Part shown: positions 22,127-40,300 of the stretch, piece by piece
Numbering within the stretch: position 1 is the stretch's first letter
Layout of the letters: the number at the start of each line of letters is the position of its first letter
Source: Antedon mediterranea
Lineage: Eukaryota > Echinodermata > Crinoidea > Comatulida > Antedonidae
Reading direction: 5' to 3'
Length of the DNA: 64,000 bases
NCBI RefSeq assembly: GCF_964355755.1
Contig: NC_092678.1
Location: 25,090,365-25,154,364 of the forward strand
Notes under the pieces: model-generated
Told to the model about the DNA's origin: nothing
The model's input: the letters and a program-made list of their open reading frames with translations, nothing else
The model's database searches: none
Translations under genes and position numbers: made by a program

Positions 22127-22976
22127 CAACCAAAGAATATATATCACAAGAATGAGTAATCCGCGATTTTCCCTGTAACAGTAATATTGTCCATGTGGTA
22201 GGGCGCCGCCATAAGTGTGGATGTATCTGGGATGTATACAACTTTTTGTGACGGTTTCAATAATCAAAGGCTAGACCACCGGTAGTATTTTCATGATAAA
22301 AAATGTTATCAACTACATGCCAACATCATGTTAAATACTATTTGGATATTTAATTGTTCGTTTTATGCAATTTATTTAGTAAAAACTGCCGTATAAACAG
22401 TTTGCTTTATCAACCGGGCGCTACGATAGCGTGACCGGGCGTGTTGGTGTTTACGCGTTTTCACGAAGGATTGTTTAATAATATTCCTATATTTAACTTG
22501 TTTCTGGTAAAACAAATAAATGTTAATAACATTTAACATTTTGTCCTATTAATAACATGTATTTTATACTAATTTATATCATAAAAACAATACTTAATTT
22601 ACCGGGCGTAGAGTAGTACACGGCAATGGTAAAGAATAGGCCGTGCTGAGTAACGATTCATGGATTTTTGGTGTTGCTGTGTTAGGCCTTTTTTGTGAAC
22701 TAACTTAGCATGTTAGTAAATAATTGTCTGTAAAAGTGAATGTACACTAGTTTGTTAATAAATATGTATTATAAAATAGTTTACAATTGCAAAAACTATT
22801 ATTATAATTCTATTTAATGTGACATGTATAATATCTATTAAATCAAGTCTTATTTAGTATGTATACATCCGCCCTTATGAGGGCGGGCATCACTCACTGG
22901 AGCTCTCTGTTACAAATTCCTCATGCAAAAATCGCGGAATACTCATTCTTGTGATATATATTCTTTGGTACAACTT
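22127..22976. mobile_element. Foldback element, about 850 bp with arms of about 100 bp
   Basis: The left arm near 22127-22240 contains ACCAAAGAATATATATCACA, AGAATGAGTAATCCGCGATT and GTGTGGATGTAT. The right arm near 22870-22976 is its reverse complement (AATCGCGGAATACTCATTCT, TGTGATATATATTCTTTGGT). There is no coding capacity inside. It abuts the 5' side of the LINE. Confidence 0.7.
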
Positions 22977-22983
22977 AACGACT

Positions 22984-23700
22984 TATGATAGCAGCAAAAA
23001 ACACAACTACCCCCTCTATTGGTTATCCCAGTACAATAGTTCCCGTACTAAAAAGAAATAAAAATAAAAGGTATTTTCCCATTATAATACAATGTAATAT
23101 TCATTAAATACTTCTTTTAAACTAGTATCCTCCTAGAACCTCAACATCAATAGACCACTCTTTGATTTAAATTTAGTTTAAAAAATGTATGATAGCAGCA
23201 AAAACCACAACTACCCCCTCTATTGATAATCCGGCCAGTACAATAGTTCCCGTACTGAAAAGAAATAAAATATATTTTCCTATCATAATACACCTCTAAT
23301 ATTCATTAAATACTTAATTTAAAACTCTTATTCTAGCACATAAACATGGATTGACCACTGCTTACTTTAAAAAAAAATGAATTTAACACGGTTTTTAGAC
23401 CAACAAATATTGTCAACATTTATGATAGCAGCAAAAACCACAACTACCCCCTCTATTGGTGATCCCAGTTCAAAAGTTCCCGTATTGAAAGGAAATAAAA
23501 AATAAAATGCATTTTTCCACCTCTAATATTCATGAAATAATTCATTTAAAACTAGTATCCGAGCACTTCAACATGGATAGACCACTGCTGACTTTTAAAC
23601 GAATAACTATAACACGGTTTAAGTCAAAATTAGGCCCAACAAATGTTGTCAAAATGTATGACAGCAGCAAAAAACAAAACTACCCCCTCTATTGGTAACT
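22984..23700. repeat. Tandem satellite, four units of about 203-236 bp
   Basis: Each unit starts TATGATAGCAGCAAAAA followed by ACAACTACCCCCTCTATTG. Starts are near 22984, 23187, 23420 and 23656. The units differ by indels and substitutions. No gene was seen in them. Confidence 0.85.
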
Positions 23701-24054
23701 AGTAACTCTTCGTCACGCTTGAGGAAATTCAGTGAAAACATCGCAAGAAGAGCAATTTGGAGTTTAGATTATTTGGAGGATTTTCGAGGTTTTTAGGTTA
23801 TTTTGAGTAAACTAATTATAAATAAACATAAAATGGGCATATATGTGCCTCTTCTAGTACTACTACTGGAGCTAGGATGGCCTAGGCCTACTGCATATTA
23901 TTATTTATTTGCCAATATGATCCAACCAGGCCCAGGCAGGGTAGGGAGGCTGGTATTATGATAAACAGACGATCGGGCCCATTATAGAGACGATCGGGCC
24001 TCGCCGAAATGATATCTATTGTCTTTTATTTGCAGTGCATTCAATGACACCATC

Positions 24055-27000
24055 ATGGGGAGCAAGGCAGAACTGTTCTTATGCTGTAAAGCAGGAGACC
24101 TGTATCAAGTAAAGTAGGTTGAAAGGTCAATGACCTCTTGAGATAGTTACCATACTATCACATGTATATTAAAACACCTCTCACATTATTACTATTACAA
24201 TCTGTGATTGTGGAGGACCTCGATTGTGTTGTAATTGAAACTCTAGTATGTTGACCCTTAACATTGTTATTCTAGATTCTAACATTCTTAACTTTTTTTA
24301 TTTTTCTCACAACACTTAAAAAAGTAAAACTGCCTTTCCTGATTGATAGTAAAAATGTTTGCTTTTAACCTGTGACTTATCTTTAATACATACTTATTTT
24401 GTTACCGTCTTTAGATACCTATTGGAGAAGAAAGAAGTTGATGTAAATATCCGTGATACTTGGGATAGTACTCCACTGTAGGTAAAAACTTGTGTGATGT
24501 GCCCAAATATGGTAGTGATATGCCCAAATATGGTAGTAATATGCCCAAATATGGTAGTGATATGGTGTCATGATGTCCGTATATGGGCACATCACACTTT
24601 GTTGTCACATAAAGTTTGATAGTGTAGAACAAAATCCTGATAGCTTCCAATTTCTGTATAGAACTTATTCCATCAGTTAATTATTGTATCTAAAATATTG
24701 TTTTCTTGTTGTAGATATTATGCTTGTTTGTGTGGACATTTGGATGTAGTTAGATATCTACTAGATAATGGTACAGTATGATAGATGTATTATTAATAAG
24801 TTTCTTCTAAGATTAATGAATCAATAAAATAAACCTCTAAATTATGGAAAAATGATTTAATTAAAGTTTGTACTTGTAGGAGCACGTTGTGAAGCAAAGA
24901 CTTTTGACGGAGAACGATGCATATATGGCGCCCTCACTGATGAAATCAGAGACGTTCTGAAAGGATATAAGGCTGTTAACACTGGTAGTAGGAAGCGAGA
25001 CGAGTACCAAGACTTCTTATTGAGGTAAACACACACATGTCTGTACAATGGTACAAACAAGTTAGTATAGTCATATACTTGTGAATATATACATTATATT
25101 TACATACAGTAATTGTAATTTAAAATATATCAATATTTGCATTTTTCCAGGGCTTTAGAAGGCGGATTGTACGAAGATATTCAATTTGTTATTCATGATG
25201 AGACATACATTAGTCATCGTTGTATCCTAGCAACTCGCTGCCAATATTTAGCAGAATTACTTGAGGGAAAATGGAAGCATAGGAACACCATACACATCAA
25301 GCATGAACTGGTAATGTTGTTTTAAGATCCTAATTACACATTGTCTTATTCCATGCAGGTTGTACTATTAATTTGATATTAGAGACAATAAATCCCTGTC
25401 TGAAACATTTGTATTTTTAATTAAATTTGGTAATAACTTAAAATACATTTTTTCAGGTGAGACCTCAGGCCTTTCAAGCCATTCTGAAGTATCTGTATAC
25501 AGGTATTGAATTTGATTTTATTCACTAAAAAGTAAACATATGTAGACAAGCGATACCCGTGTTATTGTGGGGACAGGAACGTCTCAAACTGAGGCATTCA
25601 CTTGCACTATCTCCATAAAAGGTTTCTGACCAGACAATTTAATTTTGTTTTTTAAGGAATTTTTCAGATACAGCTGGATTGTGTGGAAGATGCCTTACAG
25701 TTTGCCAACAAGTTCCAGCTGAAATACCTTCAGCAAGAAATAGAAGAAAAGCTGAAAACTGTTTACACATTTGGTAAAAATAAAAGAATATATGTTCCTA
25801 AGTATTCTTGTATTTACTTACTGTAGTATAAAGTGGAGCAAACTTCTCTGACCAAATAACTATATATTTTACAGTTCTTTCTAATCAAAAGTTTCTTATT
25901 TTCAAATCTAACACATAAAACTAATCTATAAGGTATTTCTATTTAAAAATCAAAGGAAATGTAAATTATGAATAAATAACTACTGAACCCAATATTACTG
26001 CCTTTAAAATTATGAACCTCTATAAGAATTACACCAGACACAAAGAAATCAGCCATTGTTTCCTCCAACTTGTTAGCTGTGTAGACACGATACAGTAGTG
26101 GACTACTAGTACCGGTATTAGTATTTCTTAGTATAGACTACTGTAGGCTTTTACTATACATTTAACACTAAACCAACATTAAGTAGTTATTAAACATTCA
26201 TCTTATTCAATATTAATTCTGTAGCTTTTCCACCATTTATTGTCTAGTTTATCTAATTATTATTCAAATTTGTGTTGTGTTTCTTCAATTTAGTTCATGA
26301 AAAACCAGGAACAGATGTGAACATTCTATGTATAGAAACGCCAAACGAATTTCAATCGTTAAAAGACGATTTCCAGACTTTGGCTGACATGGCGATGCCT
26401 GCATTACCAAATTGGGTAGGTCACGTCGTGAGGTCACAGATTACCTTTGAACTCTTGGTTTGAGTTGCTAAAGTTCACCAAAATCTCACTTTATTTGTGA
26501 ATCCGTTGCGAGTATCCATATTTGTTAATAATGTGGAGATACAGAGAATCTGTTGAACAGCAGTGAATGCGTTGATCAGTAAAACAGTTATTTAATTACT
26601 TTTTTTTACTTTACTATTACTTTTTTTTTTTTTTTCGTTGAACTGTTAACGATTAAAGATGATAGCGTCGAATAACATCGACAAGAAAACAGGCTAAGTT
26701 GGAGCAGATTACAAACTTTCTATATTTTGTGAATCTGTTGTAATTGTCACATCAGAGTATGCATTTTCTTATACAGTTCATTTTAAATTAGTTTTTGTTT
26801 GTTTGTGTTTAATTACAGTTTATTTTAAATTAGTTTTTGTGTTTAATTACAGATGGAGATGGGTCTTCCGTTTCAGTCTGATCTGCTGCCACCATTCTGT
26901 GATATTTGTTTTCAAGTTGAAGAAAGCCGTTTTTTTTGTCATAAGGCAAGTGTTTCAACATTAAAGATGTGGAAGAAGTGGATAGATGCTGTAAAAGCAT

Positions 27001-28372
27001 AGAACGAGTGACCGTCGTCATAAAATTGACAAAAAAAGTGTGATATGCCCAAATATGGTAGTGATATGACATCATCCTGTCGATATATGGGCACATCGCA
27101 TTTTTTAATCACATAAAGGAGATGTTAAACTCTATAATTATCACTATCAATGATGTTTGTTTGTTTGTTTGTCGTAGGTGTTTTTCTGCGGTCGAAGCGA
27201 TTACTTCAAAGGATTGCTATCCAATCATTTCAGTGAGTTGACAGAAGATGATGATTGTCTTGTACAAAAGATTACGCTACAAGGCGTCTCCACACAAGTG
27301 TTCTCCACGGTTGTCAACTATATTTACACAAACAAAGTGGAGGTATGTACGTTCAAAGATTTTGTTTGGAATAATAATTAAGGAATTTCACTTCATATAC
27401 ATGTAGACATGATATAAAGATATTTTTTAATTTTGTTATAATTAGATTTCGGAGGACAACAGCTATGAAGTATTGGTAACTGCAGATATGTATCTGTTGT
27501 CTGGACTGAAGAGACTGTGTGCCAATGAGATTGGAGGTCATCTTACAGAGGGCAGTGTTCTGACAATACTTAGGGTTGCTAAGATGTTTAACTTAGTGCG
27601 ACTTGAAGATCAATGTGTGGAATATATGGCAAAGATTGTGGACAAGGTTTGTGTAGTAACAGCTCTTGATTTGCGACTGCTTAGAAACTACTTTTGTCGT
27701 GTAGGAATGTTTTCTTTGTTCACTTGCATGTGTCTAGACCGAAATTAGTAACAAGATAAATATTTTGGCACATATGGCATTTCATACCTATAATACAGGA
27801 GTTTGTGTATTTTCATAGTGTTCAGAAAAAAATCGAAACGCCGACTGACGGACTAACATAAAAAAGACAATAACTACAGACTTGGGGCAAGTCTAGTATC
27901 CAGGCATTGACTATGACACAGTATTTGTAGGTTCTTGGTACAAATCCCCTCCAAATTGAAAGCTTACTATAACATTAGGTGTTATAGTGACTGATGATAG
28001 TTTTGATGGTAAAGATGTCACTGATTACAGTGACAAGTAGATTTTGTTATGAAAAAAAAAATTGAAGGAGATGGCAGATTGGAGAGAGATACAAACCAAA
28101 CCCAGTACCGTTTCTGATTATTCGGGAAATTTCCTCATGACGACTTGTTCATTACACTTTCACAGATGGTAACAAATGAAGATTTCGCAATACTAGTTCA
28201 AGAAGACGCTGCAAACGTTCAAGAAAGAGAAGAAATAGACTCAATTCCGATCATTGACGACATGCGCCACCACATCAGTTGCAACGTGCAGACGACAAGT
28301 GCAATAGCAGATGCTCAGGAGAAGTTGAATTTGTTAGATAAGTTCCTGGAGCAACTTGACCTCATTTGTTAA
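24055..28372 (+). CDS. ABTB1: Ankyrin repeat and BTB domain-containing protein 1, 477 aa, 12 exons
   Basis: Exons: 24055-24113, 24415-24477, 24715-24770, 24880-25024, 25151-25310, 25457-25502, 25657-25773, 26294-26415, 26853-26945, 27178-27342, 27446-27646 and 28166-28372 (TAA). The phases join to 1,434 nt; the human protein is about the same length. The N-terminus has ankyrin-type helices (STPLYYACLCGHLDVVRYLL). The first BTB starts near residue 108 (YEDIQFVIHDETYISHRCIL), and the second near 270 (CDICFQVEESRFFCHK then VFFCGRSDYFKGLL). The C-terminal helices include ADMYLLSGLKRLC and RLEDQCVEYMAK. The vertebrate protein is a PTEN-induced BTB protein thought to work as a ubiquitin-ligase adaptor. 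The intron after exon 9 has a GC donor (AAG|GCAAGT). The acceptor 19 bp upstream of the ATG (24034-24035) suggests a spliced 5'UTR. Confidence 0.95.
24491..24627. repeat. Family B hairpin MITE, copy 2
   Basis: Three internal TGCCCAAATATGGTAGTGATA-type units between TGTGATG and ACATAAAGTTTGATAGTGTA. It begins 14 bp after the donor of ABTB1 exon 2. Confidence 0.75.
27030..27118. repeat. Family B hairpin MITE, copy 3 (short)
   Basis: AAAAAAAGTGTGATATGCCC, one 21-bp unit, then the ATGGGCACATCGCATTTTTT arm. It lies in the GC-AG intron of ABTB1. Confidence 0.65.
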
Positions 28373-29026
28373 GATTATTTTTAGTTTTTTTTAGAATTCA
28401 TAGTTTTTTATTGTAAATAATTTATAAAATATTTCATTAGAATTTATAAAACTAAAAGAATATAAATTATATTTATATATAAAATGAAAAATAGTATTTA
28501 AACAAATTTGTTTTTCGATTTAGAAAATTATAAAATTAGGTTATTATTATTAAGATAACTTTGTTTTAACTAATTCATTTTTGACTATTTTATCAATTAC
28601 TAAAGTGTAGTAAATTTAATAATAATTGTAAATATTCCCTTCCTCCCAGTGAAAAAATGACTAGTACACACTGCATATTGTAACTGTTTTAATTCTAATT
28701 AATTTGATAATAACAGAACAGTCAATGGAATCTAGTATTGGGCTTTTTATAATACTTACAAGTTGCTTTTGATCAACAATTAAACTGTATTATTGATTAT
28801 TATTTTTATTGATAATTATTTTTGAATTATTTATTGGAAAAATAAGTTAATACTTAACAGATTACTGTATCATAAAGATTGTGTTTGACAGTGATGGTTT
28901 AATTCCAGTTTTTGTTTTATATAGTGTCTGCATCATGTTATGCTTTACTCTTAAAACCTGATGATGTTTTGTTACAGTAATGTACTTGTTATTCTGTCTG
29001 TCACATTCATTCATAATGTAACAACA
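28373..29026. other. Convergent 3' ends of ABTB1 and DCPS
   Basis: AT-rich spacer with the 3'UTRs of the two converging genes. A TTTATT on the plus strand near 28836 could be the DCPS poly(A) signal. No other feature was seen. Confidence 0.5.
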
Positions 29027-30686
29027 TTATTGTAACAATTTCCCAGCTTCTTTAAATTTTGTTAAAAGGCCATCGTTTTCCCGGAGAGAGAAAGTCATTG
29101 ATTTTTTCTGATAGTAGTTGGCAACCATCTCAATATTCTCAATGACGTCTGACAGCAGGTACGCTCGTCCCACTTGGATACCGGGGGCTTCAAACTTGAG
29201 GTGTGTAACATGCACGTGAAAATGATAATACGAAGGCTGGTAGTGGACGTACATTCGCAGCTGGCTAGGTCCGACGTTGAACTTTTCTTTAACAGCAATC
29301 TGTAGAGATAAAAACAAGAAATAAGTTGAGAAAAATACTTTTGGGAAATGAATTATGAACATTACCGGTATCTAGAGAGTTGGATAAATTATTTTTAAAT
29401 AAACACATAACTTTTTTTTTCCAAAAAATACAACCGTAACACAAAATCACTTAAACATAACTTACTCTACATTTTTCTTGAATATTTTTCAATAATGGTA
29501 AGTGTTTTTCATTTAAGTCTCTGAGACTCATGACGTCTTTCCTGTGGCATATAGCAATGAGGTAGAGATTCTCCAATTGTTTCTTGTCCCATTTCATGTC
29601 TGGTAACAATACAAATCCATTGTTTTCATCCTCGTCTTCAAAGATAATACGATCAGCTTCTGATGTCTTATTCAGAATATTGTAAACCCACTAGATGAAA
29701 GAAAAATATTGTTATAGTAACAGATTTTAAGATTACATTTAAAACTAAAATATTAATAGAAATAAAAATTCTTCAAAACAAGAAAACATTGTGTTAAACA
29801 ATGAAGAAATCTCAACTTATGATTTTTCAACGAGTAAAGCATGTAGTACTTTACCTGTAGACTAAATTTCTGTGATTGTAGATATGGTAGTGTAATATTG
29901 ACGTAGTCCTCGTAACTCTCGCATATCAAGTTCACATTTTGTGCGGTGTACTTCTGTATGTGGCGCTCTGTTGCAGGATAGATAACTGTTGTTTTCACAC
30001 CTAAAAGAAAAACAATTATTGGCTTTTTCAGAGAAACAAATGTTAAATTCTTTTCATGTAAACCATTCACATTGTTTAACATTTTAGTTCAATAAAAAAA
30101 TTATATAATTATTAAAACAAGATTATTATTTATACAGTATGTCATCTTGACCATCCCTCCTTGACAATAAGAAATAATGTGATTTAATATTTAATTTAAT
30201 AATAATCACACATATTAATTTAAAAAGCAAAAAAAAAAGAATTTAATGCAAAATAAAACATTGACAAAGAATGAATAGAGACAATTCTTTTAATACAATA
30301 TTAATATTCTTTCTGACTTTTTTTTAATCCAGGTTAATCGCTAATACTGAATAGATACCATTAAGCAATTTGTCTGGGTATCCGGTAAACATGCCATATA
30401 TATCATTCTGCATTTGAAGAGACAGTTCCATCTTGGATGAAAGAAGATTGCCGACAGTCTCTTCTGAAAACGGTGTTTTCTCTAGAATAACTACCGCATT
30501 CTCCTCCTCCTTACACTTCTCATCTTTTGAGAACTTTCCCAGAACAAAAATACTTTTATTTGAAGCATTTTCATTTAAAATTTTTGTAATTGTGAATCCA
30601 TCAAATGATTTTAATTCTTGCTGAGTTGTCTCTTCGTCGATTTTTCGTTTCTTTGTAGCTTGTTCTTTTGCGTCTACAGAACTCAT
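29027..30686 (-). CDS. DCPS: Scavenger mRNA-decapping enzyme DcpS, 323 aa, four exons
   Basis: Exons on the minus strand: 30359-30686, 29855-30000, 29466-29690 and 29027-29299, total 972 nt. DcpS is a HIT-family pyrophosphatase that hydrolyses the cap structure (m7GpppN) left after 3'-to-5' mRNA decay. The N-terminal swapped domain includes [16 protein letters not shown] and [13 protein letters not shown]. The middle has [32 protein letters not shown] and [15 protein letters not shown]. The HIT motif is YHFHVHVTH with histidines near 259, 261 and 263. A basic stretch near the start (KKRKID) could be a nuclear signal. Length is slightly below the human protein (about 337). The ATG at 30686 faces ZMYND10 across 367 bp. 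Confidence 0.95.
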
Positions 30687-31053
30687 CCTTTCGATCCTGC
30701 TTGTTTTTCTCTGTTTTGTTTACCGTCGTTTTGTTGAGTTTCGCGGATTTTTTTGTTGTGACATGTGCTTGACCCTGGGTCACTAACTATCTCACTTTTG
30801 CCAATTGAGTGAAATAAAAATAATACAAAGCTGTACTTCAAAATAAATAAAAACTCAATAACATATTATAATGAATTTTTTTAAATATTAAACGAGTTAA
30901 TAATTAATTTTAGCTATTAAATTGTCTAAAATGTTGTTAATGTTGCGAGTGAAAGGTCGATACCAACGGCAACCATGATACGCGCTGCTGCAATATTTTT
31001 TCCCACGCACTGTTTTTGTGTACAAAAATTAACAGTTAAAATACGTTTATATA
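30687..31053. promoter_or_regulatory. Shared head-to-head promoter of DCPS and ZMYND10
   Basis: 367 bp between the two opposing start codons, with no other gene. It must hold both transcription starts. The half near ZMYND10 contains a candidate X-box. No TATA box is evident. Confidence 0.6.
30959..30973. promoter_or_regulatory. Candidate RFX X-box
   Basis: GATACC-AAC-GGCAAC is an imperfect inverted repeat. The GGCAAC half matches RRNAAC exactly and the other half misses GTHNYY by one base. It sits about 80 bp upstream of the ZMYND10 ATG. RFX factors drive motile-cilium genes of this kind. Confidence 0.4.
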
Positions 31054-36529
<5,476 letters not shown>

Positions 36530-37358
36530 CAGAGGTAATTGAAAATAGAATCATTTTTCTGCATGTTTTTATTTTTCCATAAAAGGAATTGTTTTCCGCT
36601 TCCATTGTTTTCATTGTGTTTTGTGAGAACAATCCAATCTTACCAATCATTTTTTACAGTATGTATTTTATTAATAAAAAAATCCAATTATACTAATAAG
36701 TTCAAATTAGTATTGAAAGCAACTTCTCTTTCCACTATTTTACAATCTAAAGCTTTTAAAATCCAAGACAGCAATTGATATTTGTCTGTTTACGGTGAGT
36801 GATTTTCAATGTTAAATTTTGTTTACTTGTGTTGTGCGTACATCATACAGTTTTTTAAATTTTTTTTTAATGTTCACTCTTATGTACAAACAGTCTAAAA
36901 ATATGGTTAGCAACTAGAAGGCGTTTGCTGAAGACCAACTAAGACAGCAACTAGAAGGCGTTTGCTGAAGACCAACTAAGACAGCAACTAGAAGGCGTTT
37001 GCTGAAGACCAACTAAGACAGCAACTAGAAGGCATTTGCTGAAGTTCAACTAAGACAGCAACTAGAAGGCGTTTGCTGAAGACCAACTAAGACAGCAACT
37101 AGAAGGCGTTTGCTGAAGACCAACTAAGACAGCAACTAGAAGGCGTTTGCTGAAGACCAACTAAGACAGCATCGTACAAGGTGGCCGGACAAAATGTCTT
37201 GACTTGTCAGTGCTGTCTGAGTTGAATCCCGGTGAGCGTAGTTGGCCTCAATGCTTCATTTATTTATCAGTGTACTTTTTGGCACACAAACAAATTATCA
37301 AACCTTAAGAATATTCGATTCTTGCTAATATTCACATAGTGGAACCAGTTTTAAGATA
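36530..37358. other. Convergent 3' spacer of ZMYND10 and SLC16-like A
   Basis: 3'UTR of ZMYND10, then a minisatellite (36909-37165), then the 3'UTR of the minus-strand transporter. No gene seen. Confidence 0.5.
36909..37165. repeat. 37-bp minisatellite, seven units
   Basis: Unit AGCAACTAGAAGGCGTTTGC plus TGAAGACCAACTAAGAC, nearly invariant (one unit has GGCATTTGCTGAAGTTC). The very low divergence points to recent amplification. Confidence 0.9.
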
Positions 37359-40300
37359 TTATACATGTGTCTCTTTATCTGAATCCTCTTCTTCACTAAT
37401 TTTCTGTGTTTTTCCCCGAAGTTTGGTAATAATCTCTGCTATTGTTAGCATAATACCTACTATTAAGTAGTTGGCAGCAGCAAAGAAAAACGATATTTTG
37501 TAGTTTCCAATTTTATCATAAAGCGCTCCTGAAATGAAAAAGAAAATGTTGTGTCAATGTATCTTTTAGGAAAAACTACGGTGATGTCTTTTTAATAATA
37601 ATTTCTTTCAACTCACTTGGTTTGATTCTTGATGAGATTCTGCCTTTTCAAGATTTTTTGTTCATTGTCCAGTAATTTATGAGTTACGTCATTAACTATT
37701 ATTATGGCCGACATCTGTCACGAACAACAATTTCAATTAGTTTTACATTCATCTGAATGATGGATGAAACTAAGACAGGACTGTATAAAGCACCTTGATT
37801 GGTCCTATCATTGATCAAGGGCTTCTCTCATCCAGTGCCTAGCTTGTCCAGAAGTGCTTATTTCAAATTCCTGAGACCCCAGCCCCATAAATACTTGCAT
37901 TTAATAAATGAGTATTTCCTTACCTACTATGTAACCACCAAATATTGCAGTGAATCCTGAAGGAACAAGACTGATGCCATAAGCTCGAGCAAAGACGCGT
38001 TTTGGAACAAACTCCTTGACAATCGCTGGTATTTGCGGGATGTAGATGCCAAAGAAAAGTCCAGTTATTAACGAGAATGTTAGAAGAGACGGAAAAGATT
38101 GCGATACCGCCACAGCTGACATCGTGCACGTGATGACAAACATGCAGAAGATGAAGAGGTTATATTCTGAAATCCAACCAAAGTATAACGGTATCGCGTT
38201 CGCCACTCGTCCGGCAAGATTCCCAATTCCAAATGCGCCAAAGATTATCGAAGCTTGGAAATCGGTAACGCCTTTATATATTGCACTAGCGATCAGGTGT
38301 ACGTAGAATCCTGAATAACCAACACATATAAAACACGTCGCTACGGTCATTAGTATCAGACGTGGATATTTCTTAAACAATCGTAGATTGTGTAAAATTG
38401 TGTCTCGATCTTCATTATTTGTAATCACATCTATTGAACATTTTTTATCATCTTCTGACATCGGATAGAAGTCTTTACGGAAAATCAGAGTTGCGATAAC
38501 AACGCTGTGTAGAGATACCGCCCCCATTATCAGCAGTGAACCTCTCCATCCGTAATACATTTTTAGTACTGAGCACGCCAATGGTATTATTAGAATTCCG
38601 AGTCCGATTGCCGCAAAAAGAACTCCATTAGCGATGCTGACTGATCTCTTGTAGTTCAAATTCACATATATTACCATTGTTTGAAAACAAATGCAGACTC
38701 CTGCACCTAAAAAGTTTGAAAAATTGTAAAAACTGTTATTCATTTGTGAAAAAGATTATTTATTCCGTCTTTCAGTGCTAAAGGATTGATTTCTAAAGTG
38801 GGTTCAGTAGAACATGTACAATTTAATACAAACATAGAGTATATATAAATAATGAAATCAATTCAAGGTAAAACATACTTAATACTATTACTAATACTAT
38901 TTTGGATTAAATTTTTTTAAGTTGAAAGTGTCATAAATTTATAGTTGCTTTTTGTTGTTCCATAATTTGTGGTTGACCGATATACAAAAGTGCTTTTACC
39001 TTGTGTATTTTTTTTGGTATGATCTCTTTTTATCTGTAAAATGTTAAGTGAATGTTTAAACCTGTATGTTAAAGTTCGCAGAAAATAATTCTGTGCATGT
39101 TTAATCATGCTATAGGATATCTTTGTGTAGCCAGTAATTGCTCCAGCTATTCAAACTTGAGGTTTTATTGCTGTTTACACAGATCATATGCAAACAGTAG
39201 CATTATGACATTACATTCTACAGTATTATCTGGTTTCTTTACACTTAGTCTCAAATTAGTATTTACTTATGTATTGTGTAATATTTGTGATATCAAACGA
39301 GATTGGAAATATATCTTAATATAGGCTTAATCTATTGCTATCCATTGTGCTGGTTTTAATATACCTATCTGTCCTATCTCTATCTAACTAACGCTAACTG
39401 CTGTGTGTTGAACTAAAGCTCAGTCTACACTATCAAACTTTGTGACAACAAATTGTGATGTGCCTATATAATGGACATGATTATGTTATATCACTACCAT
39501 ATGTGGGCATATCACTACCATATTTGGGCACACATCGCATTAGTGTAGATTAGGGTTATGAAACAATTTTGACATAGATTATACAAATATTTATCTATTG
39601 TATATTGACCTTGTTTTTGTCAGGTCCAGGTCAAATTTCATAATGCTACTACCTTCATTGTTTATGTCCAAGTTATTTACCAAATTATTATTTCCTTATG
39701 TCATGCAATTACTGCAGTTTTTATTTAAGCTCTGTCTACACTATCTAGTTTGACAAAAAAAGTATGATGCACCCAAATATGGTAGTGATATGCCCAAATA
39801 TGGTAGGGATATACCCAAATATGGTAGTGATATACCCAAATATGGTAGTGATATGACATCATCATGTCCATATATGGGCACGTCACATTTTTTTGTTACA
39901 TAAAGTTTGTTAGTGTAGACAGAGCTTTAGACAAAAAAAGTCCTGGAAAAGTATTTTGATAAAGTACTGTAGGAAACAATATTTTAGTTATTATTTTATT
40001 TATTTTTTTTAGTAAAGTTACCTGTCATGAGTGAGTGTGAAAAGAATAGGTGCCAGACTTGAGTGACCTGTGAACTGATCATCATTCCTAATGAGTATGA
40101 CAACCCTCCAATCACAACTGTACTTCTGTATCCATACTTTCTGCTCATTGTTGAAGCTAAAGGACCTGATATAAAATACATCATGTTAGCGTTATTCGAA
40201 AAGGAAATACTTCAACCATGGAGGTATTTATACCTCCATGCTTCAACATTTTATTGATCTAGAATCTTACCTAGTGGCATGCTGTTAAGTCTTAGTTTAG

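Noticed and set aside
24478-24482. Donor at CTGTAG|GTAAAA for ABTB1 exon 2
   Set aside because: It would leave an in-frame TAG; CT|GTAGGT at 24478 gives the conserved STPLYYACLCGH junction.
29300-29362. N-terminal extension of the last DCPS exon
   Set aside because: Intron sequence: the acceptor CTACAG|ATTGCTG at 29300-29301 restores the DcpS alignment and phase.
30324-30358. C-terminal residues after LLNG in the first DCPS exon frame
   Set aside because: They are intronic; the donor AATG|GTATCT at 30358 joins in phase to [13 protein letters not shown].
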